From contig NC_067396.1 in NCBI RefSeq assembly GCF_000165395.2, positions 806,001 to 870,000 of the forward strand: 64,000 nt of DNA, read 5' to 3'. Below the pieces are notes generated by a model that did no database searches, was not told the DNA's origin, and was given only the letters and a program-made list of their open reading frames with translations. Within the stretch, counting starts at the first letter, position 1. Every line of letters begins with the position of its first letter. A program made the position numbers and the translations under genes. Shown here one piece after another: positions 1-8,762 of this stretch. The DNA is from Babesia bovis T2Bo (lineage: Eukaryota; Apicomplexa; Aconoidasida; Piroplasmida; Babesiidae).

Positions 1-2057
1 TATCCACTCCCACTGTGCACTGCTTCCTTAGGAAATAGAGCTGGTAGAAGCAGTGGTAGACATATACCCTCAGTTGGTCCAGGCACTGGGCGGCCGAAAG
101 GTCCATCTGGAAGCCAAAGAGCCCATTGGCATACATCCCATGGAGGGGGCCTAAATAGAGTTAGTGTGACTGGGTACCACTGTGATTACTTACCAAACTT
201 GGAGACTTCCAGGTGGTACCCGCCATAGCAGACTTCACCTTTTCCGAGGGGTTTTCCGGTGGAAGCTCCCGGTTGCTGGGGAGACTGTGCCTGTGCAGCT
301 GCTTCTTGTTCCTTTATATCTTTAGGGTCGCATCTCTTATGACGGTTTTTCTTATGATGTGGACACTTATTCTTCTCCGCAGCAGCTGGAGCACTACCTA
401 CTCCACCATAAGTCCACATGACTACCCCTAGAGCACTGTCGCGCCGAAGGCGCCCTTATATATCACTGTCTATATCACTCACCTTGTGTTGTCTGCTTCA
501 CTTCCCTTTCTATGGTCCCCTGGATACCGATGAGTACCAGTGGGCAGTAGCCACAGGCGGCCAGTAGGTAGTGGGTAATGTTGTCCTTGTGGAGATCTGT
601 CTTGCCGCCAGATTTAGTTCCTTCCAGTGAGTATTTCCCACCCTCCGGGAATTTCTGTCCCATCCTCTCTACCAGTGCCTTGTATCCCTTACTATAGGGC
701 AATGCACTGAGCCAGTATAGAATCTCACGGATAGTCCTAGGTTTCCTAGGAGAGGGTGTTTCTTTCTTTTCAGTGGCCGGCGAAGCCGTCACAGTTACCT
801 TATTGGCCCCGGCACTACCTGCCCTGAAGTACCCACTGGCCAGGATGTGTAGTACCAATAGGGGATACTTTGTACAAATTTCTTCAGTATTCTTCCCTGT
901 AAGGGCAGTTTTTGCTCCACTATAGATACTGCTGTAGTACTCAGCTACACTACCTAGGGTACATTGGTACTATAGAGGAGGTAGGACTTACCCTGAGAAG
1001 CACCTTTCACGGATGCGAATTCTTTCCATTGGATACCTTTGGCACCACTAGGCTCCGTTCCCGATAGTAATTTCCATACATCTGCTCCCTTCTTCCCACT
1101 ACCTACTACACCATAAGTCCACATGACTACCCTGGGCAGTACTTACCACCACTCCCATTCAACCTCTCCAGGTCGTAGCCCATGGCCGCCATGAATGACC
1201 CGAGACCCTTGTCCACCTCATGTAGCTTACTATCCTTCCACCTACTACTTCCATTTCCTGTTAGGAACCCCAACTGACTGAGTCCACTCCAGATGAGACA
1301 TACCGACCCTAGGAAAATACGGGCCAGGAGGTGGACCTTAGAGGGGTCACTGGATATGGTGGGCCAGTAGTATTCTCCTTCAGGGGGGCTAAGGGCGACA
1401 CCATTCTTTTTGCAGTAGGCCGAGAGGTAGCATTTGTTGCCAGCCTCACTGGTACCACACTGGCTACACTGATGACAAGGAGTACCACTACTAGTACTAC
1501 AACACCCGCTAGCACCAACACCACTAGGACAATCACACTTCTTTCCTATCCCATCTGTCCCCTTCAGACAACAATCATCTCCTTTTTCCTGCCACCCAAC
1601 CCACTTCTGTAGTCCCTGTGCCAGCTGGTCTATCAGCGCCTTTATGACCTCGGTACCACCAGCACAAGTAGTGGTAGTACTGACAGCACTAGTGCTCCCA
1701 GTACTCAGTAGTCCCAGGTCAGTGAGCACTGGTAGCACTAATGTCTTCTCCTGGTCTAGGAGCAGGTCGTCCCAGTACCTGTCAGGGCTGGGACCAGGGG
1801 ACCCCGGGTCCTTGGCGTCATACAGTAGGTCCTTCACTGCCTTGGCCAGGTAGCACAGGCAGTCTGTATAGCCATGTGTGTGCTACTGGGAGTAATATTG
1901 ACTTACGGGGTGAAGAGTCCGTGCCTGCTGGCGCCGGCTTTGCCGCCGCTTTGTTCTCTTTACCATCCCTACCAGTTACCCTCAGGACCCAGTCAATGGC
2001 CTCCTTCAGGTTGGTGGGTGCCTGGGTGAGGCTGGAGTAAGGCCAGGTCTTAGACAT
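1..2057 (-). CDS. VESA1 beta subunit (ves1-beta, pair A), 3' end off the window
   Basis: This is the 5' half of a multi-exon ves1-beta gene running off the left edge. VESA1 is exported to the infected red-cell surface, where it mediates antigenic variation and cytoadhesion (family knowledge). By hand, exons on the minus strand are 2057-1907, 1863-1147, 1102-992, 953-483, 397-194 and 150 to beyond 1. All internal exons are multiples of 3 and every junction is phase 1 with GT/AG borders. Exon 1 carries the PTNLKEAIDW block. Exon 2 carries CLCYLAKAVKDLLYDA, the CAGGTEVIKALIDQLAQG helix, a Cys-rich block and ARIFLGSVCLIWSG. Exon 4 carries TIREILYWLSALPYS and CGYCPLVLIGIQG. Exon 6 carries the YQLYFLRKQC segment. 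The start is the ATG after the divergent promoter. Unlike the other two beta genes here, it has a 43-nt intron at 1906-1864. No signal peptide is seen, as usual in the family. Confidence 0.88.
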
Positions 2058-2506
2058 TGTGTTACCACCCCTTGTTGCGAGAGTGTCCAGTAGCACTGGT
2101 AGTCGGTGGTAGTCAAGGTCTGGGTATATGGGTGGAATCCTAGGGAGGTGGAGCGCGCCGTAAGAGGTAGTGGCGCCTTTGGCGCAACATTATTTGGTGG
2201 CGCGCAGTGTGAGTACTAGGGGATTCCACCACTAGTGGTACTGTAGCCGTAGAATAATATGGATTATCCAGTACCGGTAGATTCCGTATAGCAGATTCAG
2301 CAATTCGCTATAACAACGGGATCACCACCGTAACACTACGTAGTGGAATCACAGATAATAGTATGCGCGCCACTGTAACGGTCAATGTCGCGCCGAAGGC
2401 GCCCCTTCTACACGGGCGCGCTCAGTATATATAGGATTCCACCCCGATAGCCAGACCACTCCCTCACCACTGTGAGTACTGCTGAGTACTCCTAAAGGCA
2501 CTGATA
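2058..2506. promoter_or_regulatory. Divergent beta/alpha promoter, pair A
   Basis: The 449 bp lie between two outward-facing start codons. On the alpha side a TATA-like TATATATA (2426-2433) is followed at once by GGATTCCACC (2434-2443), about 65 nt before the ATG. On the beta side the same decamer is in mirror orientation (2140-2131). Internal copies or half copies are at 2221-2230 and about 2343-2350, so the region is quasi-palindromic. Two GC hairpins (2172-2185 and about 2390-2403) and GCGCGCC/GGCGCGC arms lie inside. Length and symmetry match the bidirectional ves promoters described for B. bovis. The start-site assignment is inference. Confidence 0.75.
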
Positions 2507-5500
2507 ATGGCCCCTGCAAGCGCTTTCACGCCGAAGGAGTCTCTTACAGAGGCACCTACCAACCTCAAGGAGGCCATTGACTGGGTCCTAAGGGTCACTG
2601 GTAGGGATGGTAAAGAACTGAGTGGTGATGGTACGTTACTGAAGACATTACTGTGTTATGCGCGCCACATGAATAGTACCTGACACCGTCCGTTACAGTG
2701 GCGCGCCCAGTAATATCGAACTCACTCCTATACAGAATGCATATGTGGCCTGGCGTCGGCAGTGACTGACCTACTGCAGTCAGTAGAACTCCAGTACCAT
2801 GGTAAGTACTCAGTACTAGAGTAGTACTCCTATAGTACTACCACTGGTATACAGTACCTCACGGTGTCCTATAGGTTATGAGGGTGAAGCCAAGGACAAG
2901 GGCCCCCAAAAAGAGAGAGTCACAGAGTGCCTCAATGGACTGTTCTCTCTGGTACAGGGACTAGGTGGTACTGCAGTGGTACGGACCTATATAGACCAGT
3001 TGGCACAGGTACTCAGTGCACTCGTTGGGTGGAGTAGGATAGAGAAGTGTGAGAATAAGGGCAATGGCAAATGCACGGGCAATAATGGCAAAGGGAATCA
3101 ACATGGCCAAAACAAGGACTGCGAGTATCTAAAGGATGTGAGACGGAACGATCCGTGCACAGACTGTGGGTGTATGAAATGGGATGATCCCAAGGCGGAC
3201 AGTAATGAAGGACACCACCTAGGAAGGAGGTGTACGAAGTGTATGGATAATGGTGGTAGAGATCCTTGTAACTGTAGTAGTGGTCCTGGTGGTGTCACGC
3301 AGTGTAGTGGCACGGAGTGTCAATGCGCTAAAGCAGGCAAATGCTGCAAGTGTTGTTGTAAGGGGTGTAAGTGTGGTGATGTCAAGGATAGGGAGTGTAG
3401 CTGTGACGGTTATATGTCAGCATACCCTAGTACATCTTGTTATACAAGAATAGCATTCGTTGAGTCTAGATGGGTAGATAAAACACGTACGTGGAAAACG
3501 TTAGGGAGTTCTACCTTTCGTTCCAAATGTGCCCGTATTTTCCTAGGGTCAGTATGTCTTATTTGGAGTGGCATTACTTATATGTATTGGACCGGGAAGT
3601 ACCATTCCAGCAGCCCCCGCTGGAACAACCACATCCTGGACGGTACTGGTCTAGATGATGGTACCCTATCCCAATGGTTACAGGCCCTAGGGTTTCCTAA
3701 GGATATGTTGAATAACCATGGTCCTGGAAATAGATGGGATGCTATTATATGGGATGGGCATAGGGATAAGTTATATTTGGGATTCCCGGATACTGGTAAT
3801 GGTAGTGGTGTACATGGCCATGACTATGATGATAATACATTCAGACAACCAGCTGGTATGAACTATGCAGGATACATACATACTTTAGAGAAGGGTGCAT
3901 TTTGCAGCAACGGTAATGTCTTCCCTAAGAATGCTGACGACTCTAGTACTAGTGACACTAACATCCACAAATGTGGTGCCCTCATCAAGCTCTATATTCT
4001 ATCATGTGCCTACTTTACTGGATTGCAGAAAAGGACTACAGAGAGTACTCCAAGGACCCCCAAGACCATCCGTGATATCCTCTACTGGCTAAGTGCATTG
4101 CCCTATAGTCAAGCGTATCCAAAGATACTGGAGCACGGCAAGAATAGGCTAACAGAGGTAACCAAGAAAACCGGAGACACTGCATCCACGACCGAGCAGT
4201 CCGAACTGAAATTCCACCAAACAGGCCGTAATCATCCCATAACCGTCCATGAATACAACCTTTTTGCCCACTTCCAAGCGGTGACACAGTATTGCCCACT
4301 GGTCCTCATTGGTATCCAAGGTGGTTTACACAGTACCAAGAGCACTGACAAAACACTAGAACCTCCCATCCATTCCCTCTATGCCAACACGGAGTGCCAC
4401 TTCACATATCCCACTGTGCCCATCCAAGCATACAACCAGGTGGTACACTACATTAGGGGTCTGTTCTACCAGCTCTATTTCCTTAGGAAGCAATGTGCTG
4501 TGAAAATCACTTGTGGAGGGAAGTGGAGAGAGTGTAGGTATGGTAAGGATGTGGTGTCCAAGGGGGTAATTAGCTGGATGTGCCTGGGGTGTAACCCCAT
4601 GGAACATGATAGAAAGGGGAGGGTAGAGAATATGAAGAAGGGGTTAGTGGGGGTGAATGGGGAAGTAGCACTGAAGGTAAAGGAAGTACTTCAGAAGATT
4701 GGTGAAGTAGTGGTACAATTGGGTAATGCCCAGGAGGCATTGGAAGGGAGGAAGGGAGAGGAGATCACAAAGGTGAAGGATAAACTAGAGGGGGCTAAGG
4801 GGGAACTAGTGAAGGCTCAGAAGGAACTAGAGGCGGAGGTGCAGAAAGTGAATAAGGGTGGGCTGAATGGAAAACTAGGGGCGGCTAAAAATAAACTAGA
4901 GGAGCTGACGAGGAATGGTAGAAGTAATGGGAAACTAGGGGAGGTAGTGCAGAAACTAGGTGGTGATGCTGATCCCGGTAAGAATAAGATAAGTGAGGCT
5001 ATCAATAAGGTATATGAGGTGCTGACGCTATTGAAGGAGTGGTCAGAGAGCGAAGGGAATGAAATGAAACAAGGGGCCAAAGAGGTATTAAGTGATTTTG
5101 CCGCAGGTTTAGACGATAACTACATAGAAGATATCCTACAACAAGGTGTTTCCCACGAGTACACCACGCTGCTCGATGCCATCGAAAAGCTCCTGTCCAT
5201 CTGCAACTCTCCCAAGTGCCCTGGATGTACAAAACACAGCGACAAGTGTGGCCAACCACCAAAGCCCACTGTCTGTCAGACCTGCCTCCAACCCACTACC
5301 ACTGGTGTCCCCTCCCCCCTCCAGGCATTCCTGGAGGATAGGTTGCCAGGATTTAGTTGTAGTGAAGTACCAGACACCGACCAGCCAGACTATCCCTCTG
5401 CTGCATCCCACTTGGGACACTGCGGTGGCTCTGGCCAATGCTGCCCACTGCCAATGGGTTTCAGAAATAACTTCCAAGACGGCGTCACCCATACCGGCAA

Positions 5501-6638
5501 ACGCCTTTATGGCATACTATACTTCTTCAGTAACGAGAACATGATGCAGTCGTGTGTCTATACATTGGTGAGGGTAACAGCAGAACTCAGTGCCACGACA
5601 CCACAAGTACTGGGTGATGTATTTGGGTTCTTTAGGGGTGGTGTGGGAGAGAAGGAAAGTGGAAAGACTAAGAAGGGACAGGATGACACGAAATGTCAGC
5701 ACCAAGGAGATCCGTCTCAGAAAGGAGACAATGACTACTTTTGCGGCTGGTGTGCCTCTGGGTTACGGGATGAAGTAAAGAAGATTGAGTGGATACCAAA
5801 GAAGGACGGTGATGGAGGGCAGTATAGAGGCACAGTAGGACAAGCACTGATAAATATTAAGGGAGAGAAGGACAGTAGTGCCACTCCCACCAACACTTCC
5901 CTCTCAACACTCACTGACAGTAACCACTACGTATCCCCCCTAACCGGTGAACTCTATACGGCCGTGAGTGCCACCTTCGGTGGAACATACCTCTCATGGG
6001 TACTGTACCTATCTGATGCACTCCATTCAGGACTAGAGTCACTGTCTCAGGAATTCCAACAGATTGAATGCCGGGGCTGTAAGGGAAACTGTGATCCCAA
6101 TAAGTGCAGGAAGGGAAGTCATGGAAGCACTGCAGAGGGCTCTAAGGGCACAGCACTCTGCACGTGTCAATCAATCGTATCATGTACCGGGGTACTACCC
6201 GTATTGTATAGACATGGATTCAGCTACGGTAACCCATTCAATCTGGAGGGGTACCAGCAGGAGAAGAAGGATGAAGGAGATTATAGCATAGATAACACGA
6301 AGAAGACTAGGCAGTGTCACCAATTCTTGGACAGTCTCAATGCAGTGATCAAGAACAAGCAGGACCAGGCCACCTCTCAGGAACATCCATTGACAGAACT
6401 CCTCACCCAGGTCGGCCAACTGCAATACGACATACGCCTCCCCTGGATCTTTGTCCTCACGTTAGCCTGGCTAGTAGCAGTACTCTACCTTGCCTTTGGA
6501 GCCATATGGCCACTGGACTGGACACATATGAGGTCGCATTGGTTACGGGGTGGAGAACACCAGTGGCAATGTATGTGGTATAAGGTGATGACGGGGCGGA
6601 AGGGGGTGGAATTAGTGGAGTATTTTGGTAGGAGGTAG
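2507..6638 (+). CDS. VESA1 alpha subunit (ves1-alpha, pair A), 3 exons
   Basis: Exons are 2507-2630, 2736-2801 and 2875-6638, giving 1317 residues; both introns are phase 1 with GT/AG borders. Exon 1 has the PTNLKEAIDW block (residues about 17-26) and exon 2 encodes ICGLASAVTDLLQSVELQ. Exon 3 runs through YIDQLAQVLSALVGW, a Cys/Lys-rich domain (about 120-240, with KCCKCCCKGC), ARIFLGSVCLIWSG, TIRDILYWLSALPYS, YQLYFLRKQC, a Lys/Glu-rich probable coiled coil (about 645-800), a CNSPKCPGC cluster, the FGGTYLSWVLYLSDAL region, CTGVLPVLYRHGFSYGNPFN, a membrane span (about 1252-1275) and a basic tail. The reading frame opens at a GTG at 2976, but the true start is the ATG at 2507, supported by splicing and the facing promoter. 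A tract is shared with alpha E near 3860-4030. With both halves of the promoter intact this is a candidate expression site. Confidence 0.92.
2660..2706 (+). promoter_or_regulatory. Inverted-repeat stem inside alpha A intron 1
   Basis: GCGCGCCAC (2660-2668) and GTGGCGCGC (2698-2706) are perfect inverted 9-mers inside the 105-nt intron 2631-2735. They could fold most of the intron away and bring its ends together. Intron 1 of alpha D has a similar pair. Introns 1 of alpha E and the truncated alpha B and C also carry the GGCGCCTTCGGCGCC hairpin. A role in splicing or recombination is inference. Confidence 0.5.
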
Positions 6639-7274
6639 TGGCGCCTTCGGCGCAACAGTGCTATAATGTGGTAGTTAGTATCGGGGGTAGTAATGTGGAG
6701 CAGTCTAGTGGTAGAGTTAGAGGACCAATGATACTCATAAGGTATACATAGAGTTATAGTGGCAGTGTTAGTAAAGGTTTAGTACTGGTTTTATTAAAAT
6801 TTTGGGTCGTACGTTCAGTACAACCTTAGTAGGATTTTGGTATAGGTATGGCATTAGATGTGATAAATGTTTCATAGATCTTTAGTGGCACTTTTGGCAA
6901 ATGTTTCACAGAAGTTTAGTAGCACTTTTGCTGAAAGTTTAGTAAAAAAGTAGTGGCAGTTTTGGCAAATGTTTCACAGAAGTTTAGTAGCACCTTTGCT
7001 GAAAGTTTGGTATAACTTTGGTAAAAGTTTCACAGAAAAGTAGTAGCAGTTTTGGTGAATGTTTGGTATAACTTTGGTAAAAGTTGCACAGAAGTTTAGT
7101 AATAGTTTTGGTGAATGTTTGGTATAACTTTGGCAAAAGTTTCACAAAAGTTTAGTAATTGTTTTGGTGAATGTTTGGTATAAAAGTAGTAGCTGTTGGG
7201 GGTGGTATATGGATGAGATTACAGAGTGTATTGCTTGGATTTTCGTAGCAATGTTGGTAAAGGACTCATAGAGT
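6639..7274 (+). repeat. Alpha 3' flank: hairpin, conserved about 350-bp block, 33-bp-type repeats
   Basis: Directly after the stop comes GCGCCTTCGGCGC (a hairpin), then a block that follows nearly every alpha or tail-fragment stop in the window (landmarks ATAATGTGGTAG, GGACCAATGATACTC, GGGTCGTACGTTCAG). Degenerate tandem units with TTTCACAGAAGTTTAG and TTTTGGTGAATG follow. These are the reverse complement of the large array at 25.3-33.4 kb. No gene is seen. Confidence 0.75.
6640..6653. repeat. GC hairpin family (type position; more than 30 copies in the window)
   Basis: GGCGCCTTCGGCGC(C/A/G): a 5- to 6-bp GC stem with a 3-nt loop. Copies occur in beta introns, in the divergent promoters, after alpha and fragment stops, in alpha intron 1 and in spacers. 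Loops TTC, TTT, TTG, TTA, GAA, AAA and AGG are seen while the stem is nearly always kept. Confidence 0.8.
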
Positions 7275-7562
7275 TTTGGTGCAGTGATCACGACAAAGAG
7301 TACCACTCCCCTCACCAACCTCCTCACCCAGGTCGGCCAGCTCCAATACGACATACGCCTCCCCTGGATCTTTGTACTGACCATAGCCTGGCTAGTGGCG
7401 GTACTCTACCTCGCATTTGGTGCCATATGGCCACTGGACTGGACACATATGAGGTCGCATTGTAGGGGATGGTTCAGGAAGGGAAGCCTGAGTCCATGGG
7501 AGATACTGATGGTGGGAAAGAAGAAGGGAAGGGGGATACTAGAGTTTTTTGGTGGGAGGTAG
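7275..7562 (+). pseudogene. ves1 C-terminal fragment 1 (beta-type tail)
   Basis: This is a detached 3' end. It begins abruptly at a sequence matching the alpha GAVI...TTPLTNLL region, then has LQYDIRLPWIFVLT, the membrane span and a beta-type tail (CRGWFRKGSLSPWE...GKKKGRGILEFF) ending in TAG. It has no N-terminus, start context or promoter. The sequence after its stop resembles the 3' flank of beta D up to about GATATGTTCATCA, so its end was copied from a beta gene although it sits among alpha genes. It may be a silent donor for tail exchange. Confidence 0.75.
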
Positions 7563-8679
7563 TGGCAAAGTAGTGGCGCCTTCGGCGCGATAACTAGGGA
7601 TAATGTAGATATGTTCATCAAAGGTTACATGGGAGTTTAGTATAAAAGTAGTAGCTGTTAGGGATGGTGATGTGGATAAGGTTACAGAGTGTTTTCTTAG
7701 AGTTACGTAGAAAAGTTAGTAAAGGTTTCGTAGTGATTTTATTAAAATTTTCATCGTATATACAGTAAATGATTAGTAGTGGTTTTGATAAAAGTTTCAC
7801 AAAAGTTTGGTTGCACTTTTGCTGAAAGTTCTATAAGGGCGCCTTCGGCGCAACAGTGCCCTAGGGGTGGTCATGTGGAGTCATGGTGTGGTAGACCAGG
7901 CGGAGAATTACTCTAGAAATGTTAGTAAAGGTTTCATAATGTATTAATAGCCGCTATGGTAAAACTCCAGTAGCACTGTTAGTAATGGTTTAGTAGTGAT
8001 TTAATTAAAAATTTAGTAGTATATTCAATAAAAGCTTAATACGGGTTTTGGTAGAGGTTTCACAAAAGTTTGGTTGCACTTTTGCTGAAAGTTCTATAAG
8101 GGCGCCTTGGGCGCAACTGTGCCCTAGGGGTGGTCATGTGGAGTCATGGTGTGGTAGACCAGGCGGAGAATTACTCTAGAAATGTTAGTAAAGGTTTCAT
8201 AATGTATTAATAGCCGCTATGGTAAAACTCCAGTAGCACTGTTAGTAATGGTTTAGTAGTGATTTAATTAAAAATTTAGTAGTATATTCAGTAAAAGTTT
8301 AGTAGTTGTTTCGGTAGAGGTTTGGCATTACTTTTGATGAAAGTTTTTTTAAAGTTTGGTAAAAATGTTTATTAAAAAGATATAGCTGTACGGGTAGAGT
8401 ATATGCTGTAGTATTACCTTTTGTGACCACTTAGTGAGTATATAGTGATTATACAGTGTTAACAGCTTCTTGTTACCTTTGGTTAGTCTAGACTTTGTCC
8501 CGATACAATTCTAAACAGTATTTACATGTAAAGGCACTATCACTAGACTACACATTACTCTATAGAATGTCCCCGCACAATGGTCTGTTTGGTGGGGGCA
8601 CTATTTATGTTGGAGTTACTCTGGTGGGGTTTATAGAATATTGGGGGTAATGGGGTAGTGTAGAGACAGATAGAATGAG
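7563..8679 (+). repeat. Spacer with duplicated 263-bp unit carrying relic beta intron ends
   Basis: There is no gene. Two copies of a 263-bp unit start near 7798 and 8061. Each holds a GC hairpin followed by CCCTAGGGGTGGTCATGTGG and ATGGTGTGGTAG, a close but decayed match to the 3' ends of ves1-beta introns. Downstream, 8400-8679 is non-repetitive and recurs almost unchanged at 16180-16460. The whole stretch is repeated at 15378-16480 as part of the 7.8-kb duplication. Confidence 0.65.
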
Positions 8680-8762
8680 CGCCACATGGATAATAGAGGG
8701 CGCCTTCGGCGCCACAGTTCTTAGGTGGCGCGCCCAGTACTACTGAACTCACCCCTCTACAG

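Noticed and set aside
186..419. Separate minus-strand gene starting MWTYGG, and similar starts at 36276 and 53561
   Set aside because: The ATG lies in a conserved intron end. Phase-1 splicing at the following TAG gives a consistent beta gene and uniform exon lengths.
2976..6638. Single-exon alpha gene starting at the GTG at 2976
   Set aside because: The frame continues upstream through exons 2 and 1 with matching phases and an ATG at 2507 next to the promoter. The other alpha genes agree.
8568..8652. Alternative first exon for alpha B (ATGTCCCCGCACAATGG frame)
   Set aside because: No similarity to the ves N-terminus, a stop after 27 codons and no suitable phase-1 donor.
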